DNA of 44,264 nucleotides from Actinomycetota bacterium (GTDB lineage: Bacteria; Actinomycetota; Thermoleophilia; Gaiellales; Gaiellaceae), in the NCBI GenBank assembly GCA_003152275.1, contig PLZU01000077.1, positions 1-44,264 on the forward strand. The letters run 5' to 3'. Below the pieces are notes generated by a model. That model ran no database searches. It was not told where the DNA came from and saw nothing but the letters and a program-made list of their open reading frames with translations. Positions within the stretch are counted from its first letter, which is position 1, and each line of letters opens with the position of its first letter. The translations under genes and the position numbers were made by a program. Below, piece after piece: positions 24,121-32,962 of this stretch.

Positions 24121-24194
24121 GAATCGAGGATAGCAAATATGGGTCATAGGGCAATAACAGGTCTCGTACCCTGTATGGGTTGTACACTTCGGAT
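24121..24194. promoter_or_regulatory. Divergent promoter region, xis/int versus XRE gene
   Basis: AT-rich for this window. Minus strand: TTGCCC, 16 bases, TATCCT (24132-24127) upstream of the excisionase-like gene. Plus strand: TACACT (24183-24188) seven bases before GTG 24195, a leaderless layout. TATGGGT occurs twice (around 24139 and 24174), possibly regulator sites. Confidence 0.45.
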
Positions 24195-24500
24195 GTGCGC
24201 GGAGGCGAGCTGATCCGGGAGGCGCGGCTGCGGGCCGGCCTCACCCAGAGCGAACTCTCAAAGCTGACCGGCCGCGAGCGCTCCGTGATCGCCCGCTGGG
24301 AGCAGGGCGTGATCTCGCCGCCGGTCGACAGCCTGATGGAGATCATCCACGCCTGCGGCTTCGACTTGCCCTTCACGCTGATGCCGATCGACAAGAGCGC
24401 CGACCAGGAGTTGCAGGAGGCGCTGCTTGCGCCGCCGAGCGAGCGGGTCGAGTGGCTACTCAAAGACCTCGGGCCGAAGCGTGCCCGGTCAGGGCACTGA
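24195..24500 (+). CDS. XRE-family HTH protein (probable antitoxin)
   Basis: 101 residues from GTG 24195; a TTG at 24180 would add five residues but would overlap the predicted -10 box. The N-terminal Cro-type HTH reads ELIREARLRAGLTQSELSKL ... ERSVIARWEQG. The C-terminal part (QELQEALLAPPSERVEWLLKDL) resembles XRE antitoxins that pair with nucleotidyltransferases. The partner gene begins ten bases after the stop. Confidence 0.88.
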   Translation: MRGGELIREARLRAGLTQSELSKLTGRERSVIARWEQGVISPPVDSLMEIIHACGFDLPFTLMPIDKSADQELQEALLAPPSERVEWLLKDLGPKRARSGH

Positions 24501-24510
24501 GGGGAGAATC

Positions 24511-25035
24511 GTGGCCGGCCGGGCTTCCGCGGTGTTCGACCCGTACGAGCTGCTTAGCTCGCTCCAGGCCCATCGAGTCAGCTTCGTCGTGATCGGCGCG
24601 TTCGCGCGCGTCGTCCACGGCACGCGCGAGCTGACCGAGGGGATCGACATCACCCCCTCGATGCGCGAGGACAACCTCGCGTCGTTGCAGCTCGCGCTTG
24701 AGGACCTCGACGTCCGCGGAGCCAACGGTAAGAAACTCGACCTGCACGACCTACCGCGACCGGTCGCAGAGCTCGAGACCCGCGCGGGCGAACTCAAACT
24801 CGTCGCGGAGCCAGCCGGCACGCACGGCTACGACGACCTGCGCCGGCACGCCGAACGCGAACCACTCGGCCGCGGTCTCCGCCCTCAGGTCGCCTCCACC
24901 GACGACCTCGCCCGCATGCTCGGCGCCGTCGACCGCGAGCAAGACGTCGAACGACTCCTCCGCCTCCGCCGCCTCATGAACCTTCAACGCAGCCTCGGCC
25001 GCGAGCTCGGCCGCAGCCGCGGCATCGAGCGCTGA
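24511..25035 (+). CDS. Nucleotidyltransferase-like protein, toxin-like, degenerate active site
   Basis: 174 residues from GTG 24511 with GAGGGGAG upstream. VSFVVIGAFARVVHGTRELTEGIDI has the shape of the small NTase core, normally G-G-x-A-x3-hG...T-x-D-h-D. Here the second Gly is Ala30 and the first metal Asp is Gly44, leaving only Asp46. The C-terminal half is helical (DDLARMLGAVDREQDVERLLRLRRLM). The XRE/NTase pair looks like a toxin-antitoxin or abortive-infection module. Loss of one Asp raises the question of whether catalysis survives. Confidence 0.78.
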   Translation: MAGRASAVFDPYELLSSLQAHRVSFVVIGAFARVVHGTRELTEGIDITPSMREDNLASLQLALEDLDVRGANGKKLDLHDLPRPVAELETRAGELKLVAEPAGTHGYDDLRRHAEREPLGRGLRPQVASTDDLARMLGAVDREQDVERLLRLRRLMNLQRSLGRELGRSRGIER

Positions 25036-25140
25036 CCGCGACATGAACGCTCACGTACAGCAACTACTGACCCCGATAGCAAGCGAGACGCAGATGCATC
25101 CAGATGCAAAAGCGGATCAGCGTTTGTGTACGCCGTACTG

Positions 25141-25614
25141 ATGTCGCGGCACCGTCAGCAACGGCGGGTCGACAAGGAACGCCGCCACACGCACCCCGCA
25201 GTAATCGTTCGCGAGGCGACCCGGGTCGAGCGACTCGCCTATACCCGGGCCCAAGCTGCCGAGGCGCTCGGCATGAGCCGCTCGACCTTCAACCGTCGTG
25301 TCCTTCCGTACGTCGACACTGTCAAGACGCCTTGGGGCGGACACCTGATCCCGGCCGACGAGCTTAAGCGATTGCTCGCTGAATGGCGCCGCCCGCCGCG
25401 CAAGCCAAGGGCTTCTCAAGCGTCTCCCGGCCGTCCCATAGTCGTGCCACAAGAGATCGTCGAGCGCATCCGCGCGGAGCGTGCCGCCGGCGAGAGCCTC
25501 GCTCAGATCGCCCACAATCTCAACGCCAGCAGGACGCCTACGGCGCACAACGGCGAGCGTTGGTGGCCGTCCACCGTGCGTTCTGTGCTTTGGCGATCGT
25601 CCACGCAGCGGTAA
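25141..25614 (+). CDS. HTH protein with recombinase-like C-terminal DNA-binding region
   Basis: 157 residues from ATG 25141; an in-frame GTG at 25126 is an alternative. An N-terminal excisionase-like HTH (AYTRAQAAEALGMSRSTFNRRVLPYVDTV ... GGHLIPADELKRLL) is joined by a basic linker to a segment VVPQEIVERIRAERAAGESLAQIAHNLNASRTPT ... WWPSTVRSVLWRS. The latter resembles the C-terminal part of large serine recombinases. No catalytic recombinase domain is present. It is likely an accessory DNA-binding protein of the island; its function is unknown. Confidence 0.72.
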   Translation: MSRHRQQRRVDKERRHTHPAVIVREATRVERLAYTRAQAAEALGMSRSTFNRRVLPYVDTVKTPWGGHLIPADELKRLLAEWRRPPRKPRASQASPGRPIVVPQEIVERIRAERAAGESLAQIAHNLNASRTPTAHNGERWWPSTVRSVLWRSSTQR

Positions 25615-25697
25615 CCCGAGCCTTCCCGGCCCGCGACACAGAACTGGTGCGCTTTCGTTGCACTTGACCGAAGCCCGCGCCTGCACGATTTCTCCCG

Positions 25698-26345
25698 TTG
25701 CAGCCCAGCGAACCTTTCGATCCCCCGAATAACCGTTTGACCCGCTATGGAGTCGACGCGCTCGCCCCGGAGGAGCTCATCGCGCTGATCCTGCAGGCCG
25801 GCAGTCGAGGGCAGAACGGTCTTGAGACCGCGCGGCGACTCGCCATTGACTTCGGAAGCATCTCTAGACTCGGCAGAGCCGGACCGGAGGAACTCACCGC
25901 TCGCTCGGGCGTGACTCCTGAGCAGGCGGCCGCTCTCGTTTCGTCCTTCCGCTTGGCCCAACTCGCTGCGAGCGACTCTGTTCCGTTAAGGATGCTGTCT
26001 GCCACCGACGTCGCCGCCGTTGCGACGTGTGAGCTGGGGAGCGCGACCCGCGAGCGAGTGATCGTGCTCGTTTGCGATGCCGCGAACCACCTTCGGCAGG
26101 TCGTCCAGGTAAGCGAAGGCAGCGTAGACCGCGCCGTCTTACCAGTCCGCGAGATTCTCAATACCGTGCTCCGTCGCGACGGCCGGGCGTTCGCAATCGC
26201 ACACAATCATCCATCGGGTGACCCTGCGCCAGGGATCGACGATCTTCGAGCGACGCAGTGCCTGCGCGCAGCCGCGCAGGTCGTCGGCCTCCGGTTTCTC
26301 GACCACGTTGTGGTCGCGGGCGATCGGTGGGCAAGGATCAGCTGA
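25698..26345 (+). CDS. radC: RadC-like JAMM/MPN-domain protein
   Basis: 215 residues from TTG. N-terminal HhH-like segment (DALAPEELIALILQAGSRGQNGLE), then an MPN domain with AIAHNHPSGDPAPGIDDLRAT, where His169 and His171 plus a later Asp make the JAMM metal site. RadC proteins were long called DNA repair factors, but their biochemical role is unsettled. They are very common on genomic islands and next to restriction systems. Its last 8 bases overlap the convergent hsdS gene. Confidence 0.9.
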   Translation: MQPSEPFDPPNNRLTRYGVDALAPEELIALILQAGSRGQNGLETARRLAIDFGSISRLGRAGPEELTARSGVTPEQAAALVSSFRLAQLAASDSVPLRMLSATDVAAVATCELGSATRERVIVLVCDAANHLRQVVQVSEGSVDRAVLPVREILNTVLRRDGRAFAIAHNHPSGDPAPGIDDLRATQCLRAAAQVVGLRFLDHVVVAGDRWARIS

Positions 26346-27504
26346 GCGTGGCGAATGTCTGATTGAGTGCGGCCGCGCCAAGAGCGTCCAGGCGGGTCTT
26401 CACCCGTGATCGCGCGGCGTCCGAGGCACTGACGAGCTGCACAGTTCTCGCGACGCGACGCTGTTCGTCGAGCGTCGGCAGCCAGACGTCGTAGTCAAGG
26501 ATCGCCTCGGGCTGAACGCGCTGCCGACGAACACCTAGTCCCTTGCTGCTTCCTGCGAGGTCTCGCCACACGGTCGGCGATCGGAAATAGGCTCCGAGAA
26601 AGGCCGGATCGACGCGCGCAAGGTCGACGGCGAAGGACGGAAACTCGTTCGAGACGTAGTAGCCGTCGTAGCGCTCGTCGACCACTGCATACGCGCCTTC
26701 GAACGCAAAGAGGCGGCTGTAGATGAACTGGTTGGCACGGATGCGAAAAAGCTTCTTGGCGCTCGTAACTGCGCCGTCGATCGGCTCCTTCTCGAACAGG
26801 CCACGCCCAAAGCTCAGGATGCCAACGTTCGGATAGAGCGTTGCCGGATCTACGACCACTTCATCGAGGTCGAGTCGCATGAGGTTCCGCAGCGCCACCA
26901 GGTCCCAACCGCGGGCGCGCCGGTCGCTCACGGAAATGTCTTGCCGGTGCGCAGCAGCGACCGGAAGAGCGCTCGAAAGTCGATCACTGTGGTCCAGCAT
27001 CTGGCGCCCGCTGCGAACCTCTGTGAGCACCGCGCCTAGACGCCCAACGATGCGGCGCTGTTCGGCAAAGTCCGGGAGTGGAATCTCGAGGTTCTCGAAT
27101 CGGTCGATCGCGAGCGTGCGATTGCGCGTGACGGAACCAGGTGCGGCCTGCTGTATTAGCGCATGCCCTGACTCGCTGAGGAAGTAGTAATGCAGGTACT
27201 CCATATCCACCCCGGCGTCAGCGGGAACGTAGGTCAGAAACCGATGGGTCCCGATGCACCCTCGGTCGCGCTCTGTGGCATACGCGATCGCGCCTTCCCA
27301 TGCCTGGATGTTGCTCAGTACCAGGTCGCCAGGTTCGATCGCGAAGAAGCGGTAATCGCCAAGCTCGGACCCGAGCTGTGGGTCGCGATGGAAGATTCCC
27401 TTCCCGAAGGAGTAGACGCCTATCAGCGAATACGCCTCAAACGGGTCGATCTCGACCATGCGTCGCTCGAGATTGACGACGTCACCGACGCGGACTCGTT
27501 TCAT
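26338..27504 (-). CDS. hsdS: Type I restriction-modification specificity subunit
   Basis: 388 residues. Two target-recognition domains separated by conserved helices: a first TRD about 1-150 ending NLEIPLPDFAEQRRIVGRLG, a second about 195-345 ending YDVWLPTLDEQRRVARTV. Each half carries the F/L-P-x2-EQRRI motif that starts the central and C-terminal helices. HsdS chooses the bipartite DNA target for both methylation and cleavage. ATGA overlap with hsdM gives translational coupling. The recognised sequence cannot be read by eye. Confidence 0.94.
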   Translation of the reverse strand: MKRVRVGDVVNLERRMVEIDPFEAYSLIGVYSFGKGIFHRDPQLGSELGDYRFFAIEPGDLVLSNIQAWEGAIAYATERDRGCIGTHRFLTYVPADAGVDMEYLHYYFLSESGHALIQQAAPGSVTRNRTLAIDRFENLEIPLPDFAEQRRIVGRLGAVLTEVRSGRQMLDHSDRLSSALPVAAAHRQDISVSDRRARGWDLVALRNLMRLDLDEVVVDPATLYPNVGILSFGRGLFEKEPIDGAVTSAKKLFRIRANQFIYSRLFAFEGAYAVVDERYDGYYVSNEFPSFAVDLARVDPAFLGAYFRSPTVWRDLAGSSKGLGVRRQRVQPEAILDYDVWLPTLDEQRRVARTVQLVSASDAARSRVKTRLDALGAAALNQTFATLS

Positions 27505-28985
27505 GAGGCTAGCTCTACCTCGATCGCGCAGAGGACCCGCATGATCTCACGCTCGTTCTCGATGAGTTCAGTGATGAGCTCGCTCGGTGGGCGGTGCGCG
27601 AGGTCCGCCGGGCGATTTGGATTTCGGCGGTCGAGGTTGAAACCATTCGACTCAATCTCGCCAATCGGGACACGCCAGGCTCGCTCGTTCTCGGCGCGCT
27701 CCTCACGGTTAGCTCCACCCCACCACGCTTGACATTCTGCGAACTCTTCGAATCGCATCGGCCGCGTCTTCGAATACTTCTTCCGCCCCTCTGGCATGGG
27801 GATCTCGTAGAACCAAACGTCTCGGGTTCGTCCGGTCTTTTCGAAAAAGATGAGGTTCGTCGGAATGTCTGTGTACGGCGCGAAGGCACCTGACGGGAGG
27901 CGGACAACGGTATGAACTTGACACTCGCGAAGCAGCCGCTCTCTGACGCGCGCCGCAATCCCGTCGCCGAACAGGAATCCGTTCGGGACGACCATGCCAC
28001 ACCGTCCTCCTGGCTTAAGAATTCGCTCTACCAGTTGAACGAACAGCAGCGCGGTTTCAGCCGTCCTAGTTGCCTCCGGGAAGTTCGTCTGAATCGCCCT
28101 CTCTTCTTCGCCACCAAAGGGCGGATTGGTCACAACAACGTCCACGCGGTTGGCCGCACGGATCTGCGTCACCGGGTAGGCGAGCGCGTTGTCGCGGACA
28201 ATCGCCGGCTGCTCGATCCCGTGAAGAGAGAGATTCATCATGCCGAGTAGATACGGCAGCGGCTTCTTCTCGATCCCCCGCAGATTGGCCTGGAGCTCGC
28301 GGCGCTGCTCCACCGTCTCGACGCCTGGTGAGATGTGCTCATAAGCCTCCACGAGGAAGCCTCCTGTTCCGCACGCCGGGTCGAGCACGGTTTCGCCAAG
28401 GCGTGGGTCGACCTGCTGCACGACGAACCGAATCACAGGTCTGGGCGTGTAGAACTCGCCCGAGTCGCCCGCCGCGTCGCGGACCTCACGCAGCATCGAC
28501 TCGTAGAGGTGCGCCATCGTGTGGATGTCGTCAGACGAGTTGAAGTTGACCTCGTTGACCTTGTTGACGACGTCGCGAAGCAGGTAGCCGGAGAGCATCC
28601 GGTTGTACGTCTCCTTGAACACCGCGGCGAGCGTGTCGCGAGGATCGTGTTGACCGGCGCCTGTGAGCTCCCGAAGGTAAGGCAGGAGTTTCTCGTTAAC
28701 GAAATCGAGCAGCTCGGTTCCGGTACGACCCTCGACCGGATCGGCCGCCCAGTCGCGCCAGCGGTATGGCTCCTCGATCGCGGGGCGGTAGTCTCGCTCG
28801 GTGAGCTCGAGCCGCTGCTCGAGCGCGTCGAACGCTCGGAGGAACAGCAGCCAGGCGAGCTGAGGGATGCGGTCGAGATCGCCGTTGAGGCCGGCGTCCT
28901 TCCGCATGATGTCGCGCGCGCTCTTGATCGCCGCGTTGAGCTTTGCCTGCGGGGTGGTCGGCTCCGTTCGTCTTGCTCTCGGCAC
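27501..28985 (-). CDS. hsdM: Type I restriction-modification N6-adenine methyltransferase subunit
   Basis: 494 residues from GTG 28985 with GGAGGAG upstream. HsdM N-terminal helical domain, then SAM motif I DPACGTGGFLVEAY near 203 and catalytic motif IV NPPFGGEEER near 288. Both are intact. It methylates adenine in the HsdS-chosen target. The start is placed directly after the AbiEii stop, so hsdM is likely read from the same mRNA as the toxin-antitoxin pair. Confidence 0.96.
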   Translation of the reverse strand: MPRARRTEPTTPQAKLNAAIKSARDIMRKDAGLNGDLDRIPQLAWLLFLRAFDALEQRLELTERDYRPAIEEPYRWRDWAADPVEGRTGTELLDFVNEKLLPYLRELTGAGQHDPRDTLAAVFKETYNRMLSGYLLRDVVNKVNEVNFNSSDDIHTMAHLYESMLREVRDAAGDSGEFYTPRPVIRFVVQQVDPRLGETVLDPACGTGGFLVEAYEHISPGVETVEQRRELQANLRGIEKKPLPYLLGMMNLSLHGIEQPAIVRDNALAYPVTQIRAANRVDVVVTNPPFGGEEERAIQTNFPEATRTAETALLFVQLVERILKPGGRCGMVVPNGFLFGDGIAARVRERLLRECQVHTVVRLPSGAFAPYTDIPTNLIFFEKTGRTRDVWFYEIPMPEGRKKYSKTRPMRFEEFAECQAWWGGANREERAENERAWRVPIGEIESNGFNLDRRNPNRPADLAHRPPSELITELIENEREIMRVLCAIEVELAS

Positions 28986-28987
28986 TC

Positions 28988-29854
28988 CTACTCCTCCTCC
29001 TTGTTGCGAAGAAGCGCCGCCCAGAAGTTCCGGACGACAGTCATCGCCTCGTCGAGTGTCTTCGCAGACAGATCAAGATCGGCGGCCATCGCCGGGTAGT
29101 TCTCGCGCCAGAAGGCGGGCGGGTCCGCGAGTTCATCGGGCAGCGTCGGTTCCACTCTCGCCTCAAAGAGACGAGCAACGATCATGAAGAGCTCTGGCGT
29201 CGGTTCGAGGTCATCGTCGATCAGAAGCACCATGTCCGGAAGATCACGGACTCGCGTGTTTGGACGATCGCCGTACGTCCGGGTGAACGCGTGGAGCTTC
29301 TCGGCGAAGTGCTGCGCGGGATCCACCACCTCCACGTCGTGCCTCTCCAGACCGGCGAAGTCGAGCACTCCCGGCAGAGCAACTCGCTGGGTCTTCGAGA
29401 CCTCGTCGTCGCGGGCTACGACATCGAGCCGCACATTCGCGAACTTACGACCTGCCATACGCGACTCCACAGGGAAGCGCCATCCGGGCCGACCTGCTTC
29501 ATCGAGCGTGATCGTCGTCGGCTCGCCGACGCGGAACTCGAACGCGTCTCCCTCTCGATCGACGGAGAGGCAGTCGGTAAGGAGCTCGCGGACAGTCGAT
29601 CCGTCACCCCGCGCGTCACGAAGGGCCAGGTCAAGGTCCCGGGTGCTGCGAGCTCGATCTCCGAGTCGTATCTCAAGCGCCATGCCTCCCTTGACGACCC
29701 AGCGGCGAGGCGCGCCCAGCTCGAGACGTACGAGCAGACGCTCGAACGCGGCGCGTCGGCGAAGACGTTCGAGGTCGAGCCCGCTCTCGCGTGACCGGTT
29801 GCCAAGGCGGCTCTCGAGTGCCTGCCGGAGCGCCGCCGGCGACTCATACGCCAT
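28988..29854 (-). CDS. abiEii: AbiEii-type nucleotidyltransferase toxin
   Basis: 288 residues. WVVKGGMALEIRLGDRARSTRDLDLAL (about 52-78) holds the K-G-G and T-x-D-h-D motifs of the DUF1814/AbiEii fold. Further motifs are FANVRLDVVARDDE and EKLHAFTRTYGDRPNTRVRDLPDMVLL with the conserved Lys and R-x-D-x2-D. AbiEii toxins transfer nucleotides to RNA targets, tRNA in related MenT toxins, and block growth during phage infection. The gene overlaps its antitoxin by 11 nt and ends two bases before hsdM. Confidence 0.94.
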   Translation of the reverse strand: MAYESPAALRQALESRLGNRSRESGLDLERLRRRAAFERLLVRLELGAPRRWVVKGGMALEIRLGDRARSTRDLDLALRDARGDGSTVRELLTDCLSVDREGDAFEFRVGEPTTITLDEAGRPGWRFPVESRMAGRKFANVRLDVVARDDEVSKTQRVALPGVLDFAGLERHDVEVVDPAQHFAEKLHAFTRTYGDRPNTRVRDLPDMVLLIDDDLEPTPELFMIVARLFEARVEPTLPDELADPPAFWRENYPAMAADLDLSAKTLDEAMTVVRNFWAALLRNKEEE

Positions 29855-30449
29855 CGCGGTCGACCCCCTGAAGCGCGCGCTCGATTCTCAGCGCGGCGTT
29901 TGCGCCGAACTCGTCCGCCCGGTCAAGCAGCGCCCGGCGAGTAGTCATGCCGCGCGCGAGGGCCTCCGCGATCGCCTGCTCAAGCTGATCGAGGTCAAGC
30001 TCCTCTGCTGCGACGTCGAGCAGCGACCGGAGAGGCGTTGTCACGCGGAAGCCTTCGTGTTCTTGAACGTCACGCGGCGCCAGGTCAGCTCGGTGAATCA
30101 CGACGCCGGGGTTCTTCTGGCGGAAGTTCGGCGGCGCAGTCAGATGGACACGGGCGGGGTCAACATCTCCGAGTTCGTGCACGGACAGCGCCGTCTCGTG
30201 AGAAACGACGGCTCGGCCGCGACTCCAGAGCGACCATCGCACAAGATCATCGCGATCGCCGGTCGGCCATTCGGGGAACCTGAAGATCCCGCGGTCAACG
30301 CGGAGCCAGTTACCGCGTTTGGCGTGGTAACGCTGGGCTGGATAGGAGTAGCCCACGTCGAGCGCTTGTGCCGCCGTGAAGTAGCCGGACTGTCTCGCGG
30401 CAATGGCGAGCAGGCGGCGGCGGAGGTCGGTACGGTCTTGAACAGGCAT
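29844..30449 (-). CDS. abiEi: AbiEi-type antitoxin and repressor
   Basis: 201 residues from ATG. N-terminal winged HTH (LLAIAARQSGYFTAAQALDVGYSYPAQRYHAKRGNWLRVDRGIF), then the AbiEi C-terminal domain (RAVVSHETALSVHELGD, VHLTAPPNFRQ, EGFRVTTPLRSLLDVA). In type IV toxin-antitoxins the AbiEi protein represses its own promoter and counters AbiEii. An inverted repeat lies in the promoter just upstream. Confidence 0.94.
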   Translation of the reverse strand: MPVQDRTDLRRRLLAIAARQSGYFTAAQALDVGYSYPAQRYHAKRGNWLRVDRGIFRFPEWPTGDRDDLVRWSLWSRGRAVVSHETALSVHELGDVDPARVHLTAPPNFRQKNPGVVIHRADLAPRDVQEHEGFRVTTPLRSLLDVAAEELDLDQLEQAIAEALARGMTTRRALLDRADEFGANAALRIERALQGVDRDGV

Positions 30450-30450
30450 G

Positions 30451-30498
30451 ATCCTTTATCGAAATTATAGTTTAACGCTCGGATGACCGCGTCAAACT
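30451..30498 (-). promoter_or_regulatory. abiE promoter with inverted-repeat operator
   Basis: On the minus strand, consensus TATAAT (30469-30464) and the ribosome site AAAGGA lie before ATG 30449. The inverted repeat AGTTTAACGC (30469-30478), ten bases, GCGTCAAACT (30489-30498), one mismatch, abuts the -10 box and is a good AbiEi-binding candidate. TTGACG is available upstream but with a long 20-base spacer. Confidence 0.7.
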
Positions 30499-30515
30499 TA
30501 AGATTCCGTACAGGA

Positions 30516-32891
30516 TCACGTCGAATAGAGGAGCTCCTCGAGCTTCTCCACGGCCTGTCGCAGCCTGTCGGCGCCGCCGAATCGCTGGGCGATCTCGACC
30601 GGTGTCCCGAACTCGTTCAGCGGAGGCACCTGGAGAATGCGAAGGTCGTCGAGCTGGCCGATGCCGTGCTCGGCGTACTTCTCCAACAGCTCCTCGAGAA
30701 TCGCCCGCGCCTCAGGGACGAATCCCTCAAGAAACGCGGCATCTTCACGACGGAGCCGGTTCGCCCGGTCCCTGCGACTGACAGCCGGCCCATTCCAGGC
30801 GACGAACACGAGTAGATCTACTGGGTCAGCCTCGCCGTGCCCGAGACGCTCCGCGAGTTCCTCGAATGAGATGCCTCGCACGGCGAACAGCTCCTCGACC
30901 TGCCGGCGCCCCTCCCGGTCGCGCCAGCGTTCGCGCAGGTCGCCAGGGTTCGCAAAAAGGCGCCGAACGTGCCCAGACACATAGTCGGCGTAATCGACGA
31001 GCTTGAGCTTCCCGGTCTCGAAGTCAGGTAGGTAGAAGCCCTCGGCCGTGATCCACACGTCCGATTCGTCGACGTAGAGCTTGCGTCCACCGCGGTCCAC
31101 GAGCTCGTCCTCATCGACTTCCGCGTCGGTGTCGACGTACTCGGGCTCGGGCTCGTGAACCTCGGTCGGCTCGACCACCTCGCCTTGGTCGTCGATCTCC
31201 TCGTCGACGATCTGCTCCGGCGGCCCGTCGAAGTCTGGATCTTCGAAGAGCGCCGTCGCGCCGGAGTAGTCGATGATCTCGAAGCTGAGCTTGTCCGCGT
31301 CTGGGTACAGGCGGGTGCCTCGCCCGATGATCTGCTTGAAGTCCACCATCGACCCGACTGGCTTGAAGAGGACGATGTTCTTCACCGTGGGAAGATCGAC
31401 TCCGGTCGAGAGAAGCTTCGACGTGGTGGCGATGACCGGTGTGTCCGACTCGACGTCAGCGAAGTTGCCGAGGTGTTCCTTCCCAATGTCGCCTTCGGCG
31501 GAGACGATGCGGGCCACGTAGTGCGGGTACTGCCGAGTGAGGTCGGCGTTCGCTCGGTGGAGAGCCGCCCGCATTTGATCGGCGTGCTCGGAGTCGACGC
31601 AGAAGACGATCGTCTTCGCCATGCGATCCGTTCGCTTCAGGTATTCGGTGAGATGCTTCGCCGCTACCTCCGTGCGAGAGAGCAACGAGACGACACGCTC
31701 GAAGTGCCCGGTCTCGTAGAGGTCCGGTGGGATTTCGCGACCGAAGAGGTCGAGTTGACCCTGGTCCGGCTGCCATCCGTAGGCGTCGGGACTGAGCACG
31801 ACGCGTCGCACTCGGTAGGGCGCCAGGAACCCGTCGTCGGTTCCCTGCTTAAGCGAGTACTCGTACACCGGCGCGCCAAAGTACGCGTAGGTGTCTCGGT
31901 TGTCTTCCCGAAGGGGCGTCGCGGTCATGCCGAGCTGCGTTGCGTCTGAGAAGTGTTCGAGGATCGCGCGCCAGCTCGAGTCGTCGCGCGCACTGCCGCG
32001 ATGGCACTCGTCGACCACGATCAGGTCGAAGTAGTCCGCCGGGTAGTCGCGGAAGATCCCGAGGCTGTCGCCGGTGTCCGCCAGCGCCTGATAGAGCGCG
32101 AAGTACACCTCGCGACCGGTCTTGATGTCGCCTTGGATCTTCCAGATCGCGTCACCGAACACCGGCCGGAACTCCCTGCTGATTGGCTGATCCACAAGGA
32201 TGTTGCGGTCGACGAGGTAGAGGATCCGGGGCTTCCGGCTCGCTGCCGGCCATTGTCCGGCCGTCAGCTTCCAAATGAGCTGAAGCGCGACGAATGTCTT
32301 GCCCGTCCCAGTAGCGAGCGTGAGCAGGACGCGCTTGCGGCCCGCAAGAGTCGCCTCGAGCGCGCGCTCGATCGCGACGCGCTGGTAGTAGCGAGGCTCC
32401 TTGACGCCGCCGTCCGCATTCCGGAGCTGTCGCGTGAAGGGCCGCAGCACGAGGTCGGCACTGCCATCGTCGCGGATGCCTTTCCAGGCTCGGAAGCGGG
32501 CCCAAGCCTCGGACGGCGCTGGAAACGCCGTGAGGTCGGTCTGTGCGCCGGTGTCGAAATCGTGCTCGACGATTCCCTTGCCGTTCGTCGCATAGGCGAG
32601 CGGGAGGTCGAGCAGCTCCGCGTAACGCATGCCCTGCTGAAGACCGTCAGACGGAAGTCGGTATTCGCGTTTCGCCTCGACGACGGCAACCGGGAAGCCG
32701 GGGGCGACCTCGAGCAGGTAGTCCGCTCGAAGCGGATCGCCGCGCCGGTGCTTGCCGCGCACCACGACGATGCGTCCGTCCGTAATCGGGTACTGCTCGA
32801 TGATCTGATCCGCGGACCAGCCCGCATCGTGAAGCCGGGGCACCACGTAGTCACGGCAGGTTTCTGCTTCGAGTGGGCCAAGAGCCATCAT
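30516..32891 (-). CDS. hsdR: Type I restriction endonuclease/helicase subunit
   Basis: 791 residues from ATG 32891; a TTG at 32921 would add ten residues and is less likely. N-terminal PD-(D/E)xK nuclease: RADYLLEVAPG...AVVEAKRE near 55-75. SF2 translocase: LATGTGKTFVALQL (Walker A), VVDECHRGS (DECH), GMTATP, TSKLLSTGVDL and QIIGRGTRLYP. An acidic linker near 580-625 (EEIDDQGEVVEPTEVHEPE) precedes the C-terminal EcoEI_R_C-type region. It cuts unmodified DNA after translocation and first requires HsdM and HsdS. It is separated from hsdM by the abiE pair. Confidence 0.95.
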   Translation of the reverse strand: MMALGPLEAETCRDYVVPRLHDAGWSADQIIEQYPITDGRIVVVRGKHRRGDPLRADYLLEVAPGFPVAVVEAKREYRLPSDGLQQGMRYAELLDLPLAYATNGKGIVEHDFDTGAQTDLTAFPAPSEAWARFRAWKGIRDDGSADLVLRPFTRQLRNADGGVKEPRYYQRVAIERALEATLAGRKRVLLTLATGTGKTFVALQLIWKLTAGQWPAASRKPRILYLVDRNILVDQPISREFRPVFGDAIWKIQGDIKTGREVYFALYQALADTGDSLGIFRDYPADYFDLIVVDECHRGSARDDSSWRAILEHFSDATQLGMTATPLREDNRDTYAYFGAPVYEYSLKQGTDDGFLAPYRVRRVVLSPDAYGWQPDQGQLDLFGREIPPDLYETGHFERVVSLLSRTEVAAKHLTEYLKRTDRMAKTIVFCVDSEHADQMRAALHRANADLTRQYPHYVARIVSAEGDIGKEHLGNFADVESDTPVIATTSKLLSTGVDLPTVKNIVLFKPVGSMVDFKQIIGRGTRLYPDADKLSFEIIDYSGATALFEDPDFDGPPEQIVDEEIDDQGEVVEPTEVHEPEPEYVDTDAEVDEDELVDRGGRKLYVDESDVWITAEGFYLPDFETGKLKLVDYADYVSGHVRRLFANPGDLRERWRDREGRRQVEELFAVRGISFEELAERLGHGEADPVDLLVFVAWNGPAVSRRDRANRLRREDAAFLEGFVPEARAILEELLEKYAEHGIGQLDDLRILQVPPLNEFGTPVEIAQRFGGADRLRQAVEKLEELLYST

Positions 32892-32962
32892 GCGCGCTGA
32901 TCGTAGTTCCGTCGACCGCAAACAACAGGGGACGCCGCGAGAGACGCGGTAGTCTCGGCGCC

